Positions 11,020 to 24,654 of a stretch of 64,000 bases of DNA are shown here, one piece after another (within the stretch, counting starts at the first letter, position 1; each line of letters starts with the position of its first letter). The translations under genes were made by a program, and so were the position numbers. The DNA lies in contig BSBM01000007.1 of the NCBI GenBank assembly GCA_027924585.1, positions 7,789,001 to 7,853,000 of the forward strand. The letters are read 5' to 3'. The notes below the pieces were generated by a model. That model was not told where the DNA came from, searched no databases, and saw only the letters and a program-made list of their open reading frames with translations. The stretch comes from Larix kaempferi (Eukaryota; Streptophyta; Pinopsida; Pinales; Pinaceae).

Positions 11020-13088
11020 AGTAACCAGTTGTTTTCTCCTCTACGGGACCTTGCTAGGTTTTCTTCTAGTTTATTTAGTCTTTTTGTTTTCTGAGAGGTT
11101 TTTTATAGGTTACTTTATAGTTCCTTTTTATCTTGATTCATTTTAGTTTGACTGAGCAAACCTCTGTTTATTGCCTTACGCCCCTGTGCACTGGTCTGTT
11201 GTACATACAGTAGCGCATCTTCTGCATTGTGGGCTAGTTTCCCTGAAGCATAGTTGCACATTCCTTGTTGCAGGCACTGGTTTTTATACTAAACAGTAGC
11301 GCATGTTTCCTGTAAGTCTAATACTTCCACTAAGGTTTGGTTTCCAAGTTGTTGGGTCTATTTCTAGCATTTTCCTTGCTTCCCTGACTGATTACTGAGA
11401 CATGTTTGTCTTTTATGAGTCTTGTTTACCTCTTTGAAGTCCTTTACATTGCTTTATTTGCTTCAGCACTTGTTTAGGTGTCTTTTCTGGTTTTTTTTAA
11501 AGCCTTTTTGAAGCTGTGCGCGACTATTTGATAGATACAGTAGCACACTTTTTTCCCTAGATGCTTGTTTCACTTGTGTAGACCTACACCCTCAACGCTT
11601 GTTGTCTGCTACAACAGCGACACACTTTTACTAAGGCTTTCTTTTTTTTAAGGGTTTTGATTCCATTTTGAGTTCTTAGGGTGGTTCTTGAAAATTCTTT
11701 TGGTCTGGATACCTTCTGAACTTCTGTTCAGATCAGACTCATTTGGTTTAATCCCTTTTTAGCTTTTCCTTTTGAGTTTGTGTGGCAGTAGGGTTACCTT
11801 TTGTTTGCTTACATACTCTTTTGTATGGCGGGTGTTTTCTTGGGTTTTTGTGCTTAGGAGCAGCCTCTTTGTCTATTTTTTTGTTGCATGCATTTTTTTT
11901 CCTTTCTTCCTTTACATCTTGTTCCAAGCATAGATTTTTTTCCATCGAAACAACTCAGTAGGTCAAGTCTTTTTCGGTCTTTTGATTCGATTGCTTTAAG
12001 CCTTTAGGTTGTTTATTCTTACCCACACTTTTCGTTAGGTCTTACTTGTGCCTTTTTTCAAGTTCATTTTCTTTTGCAAATAGAAGAAAAGACAAAAATT
12101 GAAATTGGTAGTTTAATAGTGATATTTGTCATCATTTTACGAAGTAGCATAGATTTTCTTTCTTTGAAAAGTTAAAAAAAATAAAAAAAATTGTTTGCTT
12201 AAGATTGCCTAGTTTCTTATTTTGAAAAAACATAAACGAAAAGAAAAAGAGTATTTGTGAAGTTTTAAAAGCTCTATTTATACGCACTTTGCTTTCTGTC
12301 GAAACCATTCCACACACTTCACTACCCTTCTTGAGTAAAAAGTAGCCTCTAAAAAGAAAATTTAATAAAATTAATTAGCAACTTTTTCTTTTTAGGTATA
12401 CACATCATCAACTAGCTTAGGCTAGGGCTTCGAGGTAAATCACCTTAAACTACTCGAAATCGATGTCATTACTGAACAATCATAGTAAGACAATCTATTA
12501 GGTAAATCCACCTATATCAAATTATCTCGGTAACGCTCTACTCAAACAAGAGTTAAGCACGAGGCCGTGTGCGATTGGAACTGTTGAGGATACACCCTCA
12601 CTTTTCGTTCAAACATAAACCAGAGCTGATTTGCGTATGGGGGTCCACTAGTACTTTCGAGTGCTTTTGGATTTCAGGCTTTGCTACCCTTTCCATGCGT
12701 CTTGGCTAGGCTGACGACTGTTCCCCCAGGTATTTTCGTATTTGTGGATCCTTAGTATCATAACCCTAGGGCTCTACACAGGTAGAGTGGAAGGATATTT
12801 CCACTTCATGTCGGACAAAAATGGAAGGTATCCCTTTGCTAGTAATCTCGGGAGGCAGTTTGGTGATTTTAATGCTTGCATTGAGAGGACCTCCATTCGA
12901 CGTTGTGTAACTGACCGTCGATATTCTATTATTTTTTTCTGGGCCCTCATCATCCCAGACTTGCTTCTGAGAGTATTAGCCTTGTTTTCCTAGTTTGATC
13001 ACTAAGAAATTTTTTAGTGGTATATTGTTTGCTCCCCAGTCGTTTAGTGGCCACTAGGTTTTATACTTAGTTTTCTTTTTATATAGTT
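11020..13088. other. gypsy long 5' leader, unit A
   Basis: About 2 kb of T-rich, non-coding sequence separates the primer-binding site from gag. Long leaders are usual for Tat/Ogre elements. A lysine-rich reverse-strand frame at 11748-11945 (and in unit B) is explained by the T-rich composition. Confidence 0.7.
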
Positions 13089-14435
13089 GTGAAGGACAAA
13101 CCTCTTCGTAGCTCTCATAGGTTGCAAAACCTCCCCCCACTCAATGTGGAGCCTCCACTGCCACCGCGACACCGGAGGATGGATTCCCGTGGTTCATACG
13201 AGCTTACGGGCGAAACAGAGTTACCTGGAGAACCACAACCCATAATTCAAGATCAACACGTCTTTGATACTGTTGAGGTTAAGGATTCAACTTCTCGAGA
13301 GTTTAGCACTCCTTTCAACCCTCCCGTAACTGGACCAAACGATCTGTTACTCATAACGAAAGTTTGAAGGCAAGACTATGGAGGATCACGATGATCATGT
13401 GACTACTTTTCATCTCTGGTGCTCTTCTAATTCGTTGAATGATGATTCCATTAGATTGAGGCTCTTTCAGAGTACCTTGATTAGTGGTGCAGCTAAATGG
13501 TACATTGAACTGCCCACAGCCGCTTATGGCACCTTTTGGGATCTAGCTACTATTTTTCTGAACCACTTCCAACTTCCTCTCCAGTATGATGCCGGTATAG
13601 ATCTTCTGTCAACCTTTTGATAGAACAAAGCCACTCACTTATCTGACCATATTCAGGAGAGGCGAAGGAGGAAGAGGCTCATTAAATCAGACATCCCACC
13701 AAAATTCTTTTTCGAGTGGTATCTTAAATCATTCATTCCTTACATTTCTTAGGAAGTGGCAACTTCTGGGGTGTCCTCCTAAGAGGAAGCTATCCTTAGA
13801 ACCCAGCAGCTTGATCTAGTATATGCTCAGTCTGGGATCTTATATAATATTATTCCCAATGCACCGAGATCTAACACAGATCTAGGTAAACCTAAGGCCA
13901 GACCACATGCTGATGGCATAGTGGGTTTAGTAGATTCTGCAGCATTTGATGCTTTAACTAAGCAGGTTCAAGCCTTGTCTGTCAAACAGTCTGTTGCAGA
14001 AGCAACTTCAGTTGCATCCTCCCCTTCGAAAACAGAATCTATACAACAAGTGCAGATGAATCAAAAGGGCCCTTGGCAGGCCAACAACAAAAAGAAGGGC
14101 AAGAAAGGGGAGGGAAACCACCAAAATCCCAAAAATACTGAAATGTCGAGCAGGGAAAAAAGGAGAAAAAGAAAGTGAAGTTTCCTTGCAAACTATGCAA
14201 AGAGGATCGCCATACCCATCAATGCCCTCTGATGGAAGAAGCCCCGAAGCTGCTCCATGAAAAGAAACCAGCTGTCTTGAAAGACCCATTTCCTCACGGG
14301 CAAGGTTCAGCTTCTGGAAACTCTAGTGCTGGGGCCACTCATCATGCCTCATCTGCTGATAAATTGTTTATTAATATAGTTAATTCAGATGCTCTTTTAC
14401 AAACTCAAGCTAGAAACTATACCCCGGATCCGTAG
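13089..14435 (+). pseudogene. gypsy gag, unit A (broken)
   Basis: The start equivalent to the ATG at 24655 is GTG here. A proline-rich N-terminus (13089-13367) is followed, after a frameshift shared with unit B, by the capsid block TTFHLWCSSNSLNDDSIRLR and GAAKWYIELP (13378-13620), typical of the retrotransposon gag family. In-frame stops occur at 13618 and in the region around 13750-13784. A lysine-rich stretch leads to a zinc knuckle CKLCKEDRHTHQC near 14184-14222. Gag would form the virus-like particle and bind RNA. It is not functional as it stands. Confidence 0.88.
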
Positions 14436-14439
14436 CAGA

Positions 14440-15430
14440 AGGATTTTCCCGAGTCATCTACCCCTCTCCGCATCGAGATACCGGTGGATTTGTTGCTGAA
14501 GATCCCGAAAGGTGTCTTCAAATGAGCTGTGAACAACAACAATGCACGGGCTGCCCCCACCTATAATGTTGTGGAGGATTTAGCCCAAACCCCCTGTGCC
14601 ATGTCCACTTTAGAAGTACTGCAGAGTTGTCCATTGCAACACAGTGCACTTCTTGCAGCGATTGGGAGCGTAGACTCATCCAATATGCTTTCCCGTTTTG
14701 ATATGAGTAATATCAAGTTCTGGTTGCCGTACCACGTTGCTCTCCAAATAGAGGTACTCCATGGTCCCAAGACCATTGGACGAGCTATTGTAGATGAGGG
14801 CACGTTTATGTGCATAATGTCCATTTCTTGCTGGAAGGATTTGGGCGAACCCGAATTAGCCCCCTCGAACATGGCACTTACGCCTTTGATGGAAGATCTT
14901 TCCGTCCATGTGGAGTCTTACCATCATTTGACGTTGAACTTGCGGACAAACTAGTATCTGTAGAGGTTGAAGTTCTGGAAGCTCCACTTGACTATAACTT
15001 GTTGTTAGGTAGGAGATGGACATATACAATGCAAGCAGTGCCATCATCTGTTTTCCTAGTTATAATGTTCCCTCACGAAGGAAAGATCGCCATAGTCTAC
15101 CAACTTTCATTTTCTCGGAAAAAAAAAACAGGCTTCGTTGGATTCAACAATTCCGATGGTTGATCAGTCTCACCCAGCGAGCAAGAGTTTAGGAGTAGGG
15201 CTCTATGGGACATTAATTTGCACATTTGGCCTACCTACTCCTGTTCATTTTATTGGTTCTGAATATTTTTCTTTGTTTGAGGTTTTCACGATCGGTCCAA
15301 TGATAGATCCAGGGATTCTCCCCACCGAATAAGAACTAGTTGTGCCCTTATCTATTGTAGAGGTGGCCTACTTAGATTCACAACATGTGGCAATAGAACA
15401 TATCGTGACTCTGTTGGTCTCTGTTGAGTG
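14440..15430 (+). pseudogene. gypsy protease, unit A (frameshifted, truncated)
   Basis: The retropepsin-like region contains AIVDEGT in place of the usual D(T/S)G and then the block LDYNLLLGRRWTY near 14988-15024. A one-base deletion near 14885 (cttacgcc against cttaccgcc in unit B) shifts the frame in the middle of the domain. The copy ends at about 15430 where the duplication junction cuts it before RT. Confidence 0.85.
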
Positions 15431-15439
15431 TCATGAACA

Positions 15440-16699
15440 AGTTATCTGTTACTTGTTCTCCATGCTTAGTTGGATGTTAAGAAAATTTCCCTCAAATATT
15501 TCTTAAAAAATAATGCTTCTGAGCGGGTTAAGAGTATTTCCCTCAAATATTTCTTAAACAATATATCTACTTTGGCTTTATTTTTCGAGGGCATCAATGA
15601 GGCCATTAGCTCCACTCAACTAGGTACAAGGTCTTTACATCTATTGTCAATTGAGTGTAGATCGGGTGGTTGGGAGGAATGTTGTTATCCTCCCCACCTG
15701 TGTTCAAATCTTGCTTTGTGACACTTGCTCCTTGGAAGCCGACTTTCTATGTAATGATTGTAAATCTGGCCATACCTTGATTCTTTCATAATAGAATCCT
15801 TGTACTTATCAAGCCAAGTCAGCATCGAACCAATGAGAGATATTTGGTTCTGATATAGGATAATGATATGTTCGCTCCACTCTCCCTTATCTCTTGTTCC
15901 TGTGATTCTTTACGGACGATGATCTGACAAGGTTGAAGTTGGATGGCTCATATTTTATCACGTCTACTCATGTCAACTTTTTAAGAACGCATAGGCATAG
16001 TCATGACAGAATACTATAAACTTCGACATGGAATCAATAACGTCTCTTTTCCGAGCACATTATAAAAAGAAAAGGAAATATCGATTTCATTCCGTCGAGT
16101 GTGCATTGTATTTGCCTTGGAAATCAAAAGATTAGGTTTGTGAGCTGGCATACAATAATAGTTACTAACACTATTGATGACAATGATTCACCACAAAAGA
16201 CGCATGATTTAGTTAAGTACAATAGAAGTGTGTGGCGACCCGGTAATTAGGTGCCATATCAATCCGTCTTTTCTTTTACATCATGTGCGGAAGCTTCCAA
16301 AAATATCATATTCGAATACCTCTATGAAAGTGGAAGAATAATGGAGCATGGTTATTTGCAATGGGATTTAGATGGTCACAACTAAACCGAAATATGACTC
16401 CTCAGGATTTGAATTTAATATAACTAAATCAGGGTCCCTCGCAATTACTCTTTGGGCTGCAACATTCCAGTATGATCTTTGCCTTGTCGTGTCTTTAATA
16501 ATGACCTACAAAGAGAAGAGACAAAGATACCACATGGAATGTCTACTGGTTCACAAATAAATTATATTCTCGAAGTACATTGAAAATGGATGAACCAGCG
16601 CTCTCAGATACTTCCATTATAAAAGCAATGACGAGTAGGATCTGCTTCTTGAGAACTTAAACTGGTAGATTGTGTGCGTTGGGCATCTATACTTTAATG
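15440..16699. other. unit B left part, non-coding
   Basis: Counterpart of 3846-5439 with a deletion of about 240 bp near its start and loss of the 82-bp repeat. A small private segment at about 16395-16625 is not found in unit A. No gene is seen. Confidence 0.6.
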
Positions 16700-19620
16700 T
16701 TTTGACGTTTACAAAAAGAAGTTGTCCTAATTTGATTGAAGAACAACATCAATTTCCGTTTTCCACATGCACCGAATTACGATATAACTCTTGTCTTCCT
16801 CTGCATTATCACCAAGGAACGATAACACATCATCGAAAAAAATGACACGAGTTACACTGACCTCAATACCAAAGCTTAAGCCATGAATCCTATTGAGTGA
16901 TTTAGCAATCTGAAGTGATATGTCGAGTCCTTCCATCACTATCGTGACAGGGGACAAATGTACCTTAAGCCTCTTGAGGATTTGAAAAAAAATTATGTCC
17001 ATCCATTAATTATCATAGTAAAATTAACTGTAGTTATGCACGTCCAAGTCCAGTTCACCATCCCCACTAACATACCTATCTGAATTAGAAACAGTCTTAT
17101 ATAAAGCCAATTGGTACGATCATAAGCCTTTGAAAGATTTGATTTAATAACCTTTGTAAGCTTCTCTTCAACCTTGATTGTATGGACACTTTATTGCGTT
17201 GTCCCACTTCTTCAATCCAAAAAAACCAAACTGTTCTGTTGATATATTTGCTGAAAGACCGGCTATAGTCTTTCAGCTATTATCTTCAAAATGATTTTAT
17301 AAATTGCATTACATAATGATATTGGCCTGAAATCCCCGAAATATGTTGGACGATGAACTTTTGGTATAAGAACTAGGAAGGTATTGTTAAAATTGGATGG
17401 ATTCTTTCCTGAAATTCTAATATATTCAATCAACTTGAGTATATCCACTCCCAATAACTAAAAAAAGTCAGGAAAAACTAATTCCACCCATCCGAGCCTA
17501 TACTTTTTTGCTTTTTTGCTTTACCCAAAGTAAATTCCAGTTCCTCTAGAGAAATTGGTACAAAAATATTGTCATTTTCATTTTGATTTATCCATCTTGG
17601 AAAATAAGAGAAATTTTTAACCTATGTTGCGAGGGTACGACGGATACAGATATGGGTACGCCACATTTTGAAATAGGGTACTTTGATACGTCGAGGTAGT
17701 GTAGACATCTATATATATATAATTTTCAAGTTTAAATTATAAATTTATAATTAATAATTATATTAATATATTTATTATTAAGTTAATAAGTTTTCAACAA
17801 GTAACACACATTTGACATTGGTATTGGTGCTTGCACATTAATTCAAATTACAAATATGATATTGATATTGATATGAATCTACCAATCCTAGGGCAGACAC
17901 TACCATTTGTTGACCATAGGCGTGAGCCTCTATTGAGGAAGAACAACAATATTATTTGTTGAGACTAAATACTGTAGGGTCGTGGTCATCTAGCAGCCCT
18001 ATTCCAGTGCATGAGGGTGCAACAATCCAATGGAAGGAGCAATCAGAAACTTACGCTTATTAAGGGCGCATTTCTCCTTCATGGGCTGCATACTATCAAT
18101 CTGGGTGTGACCTCTTACAGTTGGGCGTGCCTCCATTGTTTGGGCATTTATCTCATGAAAGTGTTGTCCTAAAACTTCAACAATACTCGTATTATTTACA
18201 GCAGCTATGCTTCCATTGTTTGGTCATTAATCTCATGCAAGTGTTGTCCTAAACTCTTACAATATTTATCTTATTTGCAGCAGTAGTCTCTGCCTCAAGG
18301 AGCCCACCTTCAACAATATTTAAGGTTAGATTTATTCTCTTATAATATATGATTGGCATTGAATATTTAGGAAGCAATTAATATTCTTAGCTTGTTTATT
18401 ATTGGGTTCTTATTGTGGTGTTAAACCATTGGGGTATGCAAACAACCTTAAATAATAATTACTCACTCCTGAGTCCTAACATTGCCTACAAACCAACAAG
18501 TCACCTACCAAATGAAGCAGACGTAAACAACCAATGAAGGAATTTGGGGTCAGATTTAAGTTGGGATATTACACCATTGACTCACTAGCAGGAAGTCAAG
18601 GTTGGTTGAAAAATTCAGACCCTCTATCATTTGATGCAGAGATTGGTTTGTCTACTGGATGAAGTACCGACAAAGTACCCAAACTCGTGGTACGCGACCT
18701 TTTTTAAGTATTAGTACCCAAATTTTTTTGACCAAGTACCTGGTACTTTCACAGTACTCCCAGAGGTACCAATTCCAGTACCTGGTATGGGTACCTCGTA
18801 CTGGTACGGGTTCCCAACCCCCCAGTACGGGTACCTCGCAACTTAGGTTTTAACTATCTTTGCTAAATTATGACCTTTGGGTTCAGTATAAATGCTGCTG
18901 AAAAAAATTCACTCCTTCTATTGAATGTTCAAAACCTCTTATCACTTCCCCACTACTCTTTTTAATTTCCCAAAAAGTATTCCTTCGCTTCCTCTAGTCA
19001 ACAAACTTATGGAAGTAAGTTGTGTACTCATCCCTTAGATCAAACCACACCGCTCTGCCTCAACTTCTTGAGAATTTCATTTTTTATCCTCTCTAGATCC
19101 TCTAGTATTTTCAACTTCTCATTTCCTAATACTCTTGTATCCTCAGTAAAGATGTCCTCTATCTTTTTCTGTTTCTTTTAATCTCGTCTCTGTTTTTTAC
19201 TTGTTTTATAGACCATTCCAGTGATAGCTTCTTTTCCCTATATAAAGCTTTTGCAAATTGTTGGCTAGGTGAGAAATCCAAATTTGTATCATAACCTTCC
19301 CATCATGATTTAATCATATTTATATACTCCTTATTTTCCAACCAATGAGGGTTAAACTTAAACGGTGCAGTTGGTTTGTCATCTCCCTTTTCCATCTGGA
19401 TTATGATTGGAAGATGATGTGATCCGCCTCCAGTTATCCTTCAAGATTTGGACTTCTCAACTTTCTTCGAATGTTCCCCTGCCAACAAGAATTTGTCTAT
19501 TCTTTTTGCTTCCTCGGCCTCCCTTGATCTTTTGTTAAACCATGTAGGTTTAATTTCTATTGGTTCAATGCCAATTAGATCCTCTAAATTGAGTTTGGTC
19601 ACAAGTTAAGTGGCTGCTAG
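16700..19620 (-). pseudogene. LINE ORF2 remnant, unit B
   Basis: Second copy of the LINE relic. RT blocks LVLIPKVHRP, FRPISLCN and YKIILKII are read on the minus strand at 17454-17263, and VIFFDDVLSF lies within 17002-16727. The endonuclease tail lies at about 19620-19370. It shares the hAT-like insertion with unit A, so both events precede the tandem duplication. Confidence 0.85.
17622..18846. mobile_element. hAT-like non-autonomous DNA transposon, unit B
   Basis: 1,225 bp copy of the element in unit A. The left terminus here reads CTaTGTTGCGAGGGTAC, so it supports the inverted repeat CTAAGTTGCGAGG better than copy A. Right target duplication is GTTTTAAC (18847-18854); the left one has one change (tttttaac, 17614-17621). 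It holds about 100 bp near 18455-18560 that unit A lacks. Confidence 0.72.
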
Positions 19621-21248
19621 TTTAAATATATATTTTGATTTCACCTTATCTATGTTTATAGTTTTAAAGAAAAACTTATAAATATTCATTTTTATAAATA
19701 ATAAAAAACTTTAAATTCACTCTTAATTTTGTGTTATTTATTCATATTTAATTTATTATTATTATGTAATTAATTATATATAATGTATTACATTGGTTTA
19801 CAATTTCTTCACTATTTGAATGTATTTAGCATTTTTTAATGCAATAATGGGGAGTTTGTTTCAGATAACTGGTTTAATTAGAAGGAGACAAATAACATGT
19901 AGATTATCCATGGACAATGAGTGATTACAAGTCGGCATAGGGAACAAGTGACACAAAACCTATCTGTATTCTGCCACCACAAGTTAAATAACCATGCTAA
20001 TTTTATGGATTTCTTTATCTAATATTATATTAGTATATATATATATATATATATTGTTTAAAAAATTAATATAAAATTTAAATTTATTTGTAAAGTAAAT
20101 TAAAGTAAAATTCAAACATTAAAGAATCTCATTTATAAAGTTAAATAACCATGCTAATTTTATGGATTTCTTTATCTAATATTATATTAGTATATATATA
20201 TATATATATATTGTTTAAAAAATTAATATAAAATTTAAATTTATTTGTAAAGTAAATTAAAGTAAAATTCAAACATTAAAGAATCTCATTTATAAGGGTT
20301 TGGGAATACTATAAAGTAAGACTTAAATATAAAGGAATCTCATTTAATCTTAAGAATATTCACATAGAAAGGGTACATATAATATCTTTGGGGAAAGCTA
20401 ACGCAAAGATAATGGGTGTATCATATCATTCCAAGTAAGAATTAAGGTATTGAGAAATCAGTACACAAAGTATTGAGAAATCTCTTTTATAAGGGATTGC
20501 TTACAATTAAGAATGTATCCTATCGGTCCAATATTCACGTAGAAAAATATAAAAATGAAAGCGTGTATCCTATCGGTCCAATATTGACATAGAAAAATAT
20601 CAAAATGAAAGGGTGTATAATGTTTGAGTGGAAAGCTAAAGAAATAATAATGGTATAAGTTCGAAAAACAAATCACTAATTTTTATATAATATATTAATA
20701 TTTTTTAAGTTGTAAATAATGTAAAATTTTCAAATTCTTCTTTTATTTTTTTTATTATATATTCATAATATTTTAAATTTAATATTAATATCAAAAATAG
20801 AAAAAGTTTCCCAAATGTAATATTTAAAAACCATAAATTATATTGAAATAAATTCATGTATGAAACACAATTACAAACTGTAAATTTTGGTCAAATTAAC
20901 ATCATAAATCTTAACATAAATTATTTCCAACCATCGGGAGATTTTAAATATATCCAATTTAAATTATTATTATTTTAAACTTTTAAGCTAAATTCTGAAC
21001 TTAATTTTCTCGCTCGACTAATCAGGTATTTTGACCAAGTTTTTTTCTTAGTACAAAATTGCAAATAATCTATGTCATAATATGGTACATATAAATCAAC
21101 AATCACTTAATTTAAAATATTTATTTATAATTATTTGTATTGGATACAATTAATTAGACATTTTATTTATAATTTTTTTATAATGTGATGAAATAATATT
21201 AATTTAAGATTTAATTTTATAAATATTATTTCTTAAAATTTATTAAAC
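19621..21248. other. AT-rich spacer, unit B
   Basis: Counterpart of 8221-9685. No gene is seen. It contains the private 155-bp duplication and two (TA)n runs. Confidence 0.6.
19983..20292. repeat. perfect 155-bp tandem duplication private to unit B
   Basis: The phrase gttaaataaccatgctaatt starts at 19983 and again at 20138. The two 155-bp copies look identical, including a 20-base (TA)n run. Unit A has one copy, so this is younger than the large duplication. Confidence 0.9.
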
Positions 21249-21260
21249 AAATATTAATTA

Positions 21261-21627
21261 TGTTAAGGATTTTATTGAACGGAATCTCCATAAAGGTGTT
21301 TATGCAATACCTTGTTCATGTGGGATGAGGTATATTGGTGAGAAGGGTTGCTCCATAAAAGCTATGATAAAAGAACACATGGCAGACATAAAGCATGAGA
21401 GAACCAAACAATCCATTGTAGTTGAACACTATCATGACACTAAACATCATATGTGCATTGAGGATACAAAAGTCCTTGCAACTATCCCTCACCACTACAA
21501 AAGGAAAATATGGGAAGCCCTAGAAATTGAGAGCTGCAAGAAAAATTTTAACCGAGATGATGCTCTAAAATTAAAGGAATCCTGGAAACCTGTAGTCCAC
21601 ATCCTTAGGAATAACCTTACCTATTAA
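21261..21627 (+). CDS. PLE GIY-YIG endonuclease fragment (left pseudo-LTR), unit B
   Basis: Unlike unit A, this copy is open through the whole preserved domain to a TAA at 21625-21627 just inside the gypsy LTR. It has GVYAIPCSCGMRYIGEKG, the zinc-like CSC pair, the IKEHMADIKH segment and a C-terminal ALKLKESWKPVVH tail. The fragment starts abruptly at 21261 after aaatattaatta (21249-21260). It is the 5'-truncated upstream copy in a head-to-tail PLE pair. Its 3' untranslated tail lies 24 kb downstream at 46022-46200 because the gypsy element is inserted in it. Confidence 0.9.
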
Positions 21628-22563
21628 AGGTCAAATATGCACTTCTCCATTCATGATCACATTGCTCCGCCAATCACACAAAAGGACACTATGGATGGAA
21701 GAGCTAGGTTGACCCTGGATGAGTTATTGCTGAGATTACATTCTTCAGCTGAAAAACATATTTTTTCTACAGTTTTCACTATGTGTGCGCTACTATTGCC
21801 ACAGTATTCTAACATTCTGAATGTTGGTCTTATTGAAGACAACCCGTGCACATCCTCCAAAATGTTGTGAACTCTAGTTGTCAAATGCAGAAGTTGCATA
21901 CTGTGTGCTAGTCTATTTGTATGAAACCCGTGCACATCTTAAGATGAAATGAAAAAATATATTAAGATTACGAATTGGGATTAGTTGAAGTTGTTTCTGC
22001 AACTTCCCCAAACTCCCAATTCAACCACCTTTCGAATTCAACTGCCAACCTTGTGCCATAAATACAAGGGGAAGCCATGAGAGAGGGACCTAGAAGGAAT
22101 GATAAGTTGTTGTTACGCTCGAGGAATTCTTAAGTCATTTTGAGGAGCAAGAGCCCAGGACTCGGTTGCAGAAGTGTCTGGATAGATCAGGTATATATGT
22201 ACTTATCTACATTTTTTTGATAGTAAAAGGTGGAAATACACTTCTCGTCCCAATTGAATTTCTATTTGATCTAAATGTCTATTTGATTGAATATCTTATT
22301 GTGATTAATGTTAAGTTGTTTTCAATTTCATTATCTATTTGCAGTCAAGATACGTTGAGGAAGGTTAACTTGTTTTGGGGTTTTGTCACTGTGAAAGGTT
22401 GGGCGAAAGCTAGGACCAACCATCGTTAAAAAGGTACAACTTTCGAAATCCTAAACTCTTTCCATTCGTAGTAATTAATGAAAAACATGAATGTATTTAC
22501 CTATCACCCCATGTAATTTGGTAGTGTCGTTTCCCTCACTATAAGGTATTTTCCTGCACAACA
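21622..22563 (+). mobile_element. gypsy 5' LTR, unit B copy
   Basis: LTR of 942 bp. Its first bases are TATTAAAGGTCA, a G-to-A change from the TG terminus seen in unit A; it ends GCACAACA. Confidence 0.92.
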
Positions 22564-22567
22564 GAAC

Positions 22568-22584
22568 TAGCGACTCCGCTGGGG
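22568..22584 (+). promoter_or_regulatory. gypsy primer-binding site
   Basis: tagcgactccgctgggg matches the tRNA-Arg-type site TGGCGACTCCGCTGGGG at all but one position (the second base). It lies four bases downstream of the LTR. Confidence 0.8.
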
Positions 22585-24654
22585 AGTAACCGGTTGTTTT
22601 CTCCTCTACGGGACCTTGCTAGGTTTTCTTCTAGTTTATTCAGTCTTTTTGTTTTTTGAGAGGTTTTTTATAGGTTACTTTATAGTTCCTTTTTATCTTG
22701 ATTCATTTTACTTTGACTGAGCAAACCTCTGTTTATTTCCTTACGTCCCTGTGCACTGGTCTGTTGTACATACAGTAGTGCATATTCTGCATTGTGGGCT
22801 AGTTTCCTTGAAGCATAGTTGCACATTTCTTGTTGCAGGCGCTGGTTTTTATACTAAACAATAGCGCATGTTTCCTCTAAGTCTAATACTTCCACTAAGG
22901 TTTGGTTTCCAAGTTGTTGGGTCTACTTCTGGCATTTTCCTTGCTTCCTTGACTGATTACTGAGACATGTTTATCTTTTATGAGTCTTGTTTACCTCTTT
23001 GAAGTCCTTTAGATTGCTTTACCCGCTTCAAAACTTATTTAGGTGTATTTTCTAGTTTTTTTTAAAGCCTTTTTGAAGTTGTGCGTGACTATCTGATAGA
23101 TATAGTAGCACACTTTTTTCCTTAGATGCTTGTTTCACTCCTGCAGGCCTACGCACTCAATGCTTGTTGTAGGCTGCAACAGCAACGCACTTTTACTAAA
23201 GCTTGCTTTCTTTTTGAGGGTTTTGATTCCATTTCGAGTTCTTAGGGTGATTCTTGAAAATTCTTTTGGTCTGGATACCTTCTGAACTTTTGTTCAGATT
23301 AGACTCATTCGGTTTAATCCCTTTTTAGCTTTTTCTTTTGAGTTTGTGTGGCAGTAGGGTTACCTTTGGTTTGCTTACATACTCTTTTGTGTGGCGGGTT
23401 TTTTCTTGGGTTTTGGTGCTTAGGAGAAGCCTCTTGGTCTGTTTTTCTATTGCATGCATTTTTTTTCCTTTCTCCTTTTACATCTTGTTCCAAGCATAGA
23501 GTTTTTTCCATCGAAACAACTCGGTAGGTCAAGTCTTTTTCAGTCTTTTGATTCAATTGCTTTAAGCCTTTAGGTTGTTTATCCTTACCCACACTTTTCG
23601 TTAGGTCTTACTTGTGCCTTTTTTCAAGTTCATTTTCTTTTGCAAATAGAAGAAAAGACAAAAATTGAAATTGGTAGTTTAATAGTGATATTTGTCATCA
23701 TTTTACGAAGTATCATAGATTGTCTTTCTTTGAAAAGTTAAAAAATATAAAAAAAAATGGTTTGCTTAAGATTGCCTAGTTTCTTGTTTTGAAAAAACAT
23801 AAACGAAAATAAAAAGAGTCTTTGTGAAGTTTTAAAAGCATTATTTATACTCACTTTGCTTTCTGTCGAAACCATTCCACATACTTCACTACCCTTCTTG
23901 AGTAAAAAGTAGCCTCTAAAAAGAAAATTTAATAAAATTAATTAGCAACTTTTTCTTTTTAGGTATACACATCATCGACTAGGTTAGGCTAGGGCTTCGG
24001 GGTAAATCACCTTAAACTACTCGAAATCGATTTCATTACTCAACAATCATAGTAAGACAATCTATTAGGTAAATCCACCTATATCAAAATATCCTAGTAA
24101 CGCTCTACTCAAACAAGAGTTAAGCACAAGGCCTTGTGGGATTGGAATTGTTGAGGATACACCCTCACTTTCCTTTCAAACATAAACTAGAGCTGATTCG
24201 CGTACGGGGGTCCACTAGTACTTTTAAGTGCTTTTGGAATTCAGGCTTTGCTACCCGGCCCATGCGCTTTGGCTAGGTTGACGACTGTTCCCCCAGGTAT
24301 TTTCATATTTGTGGCATCCTTAGTATCATAACCCTAGGGCTCTACACAGGTAGAGTGGAAGGATATTTCCACTTCACCTCGGACAGAAATGGAAGGTAAC
24401 CCTTTGCTAGTAATCTCAGGAGGCGGTTAGGTGATTTTAATGCTTGCACCCAAAGGACCTCCATTTGATGTTGTGTAACTGACCATCGATACTCTATTAG
24501 TTTTCTGGGCCCTCATCATCCCAGACTTGCTTCTGAGAGTATTAGCCTTGTTTTCCTTGTTTGATCACTTAGGAAATTTTTAGTGGTATGTTGTTTGCTC
24601 CCTAGTCGTTTAGTGGCCACTAGGTTTTATACTTAGTTTTCTTTTTAGATAGCT
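22585..24654. other. gypsy long 5' leader, unit B
   Basis: T-rich untranslated leader of about 2 kb, homologous to 11020-13088. No coding frame in the element's direction is convincing. Confidence 0.7.

Larger units (their letters stand above)
3846..15431 (+). repeat. tandem segmental duplication, unit A
   Basis: This block is repeated in the same orientation and order at 15432-26965. Both units start with the same phrase (gtgtcatgaacaagtta at about 3847 and 15430). Matching landmarks are the LINE remnant, hAT-like element, PLE fragment, gypsy 5' LTR (10059 versus 21622) and gag. Unit A ends inside the gypsy protease/RT spacer at about 15431, where it joins the start of unit B. The units differ by scattered substitutions and by indels (unit B lacks about 240 bp near 3891-4133 and the 82-bp repeat near 5151), so this is old and not an assembly duplicate. 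Confidence 0.92.

Noticed and set aside
11748-11945. Lysine-rich reverse-strand frame in the gypsy leader, with a counterpart at 23314-23592
   Set aside because: Conserved only because the leader is duplicated. The composition reflects T-rich DNA and the start and length differ between units.
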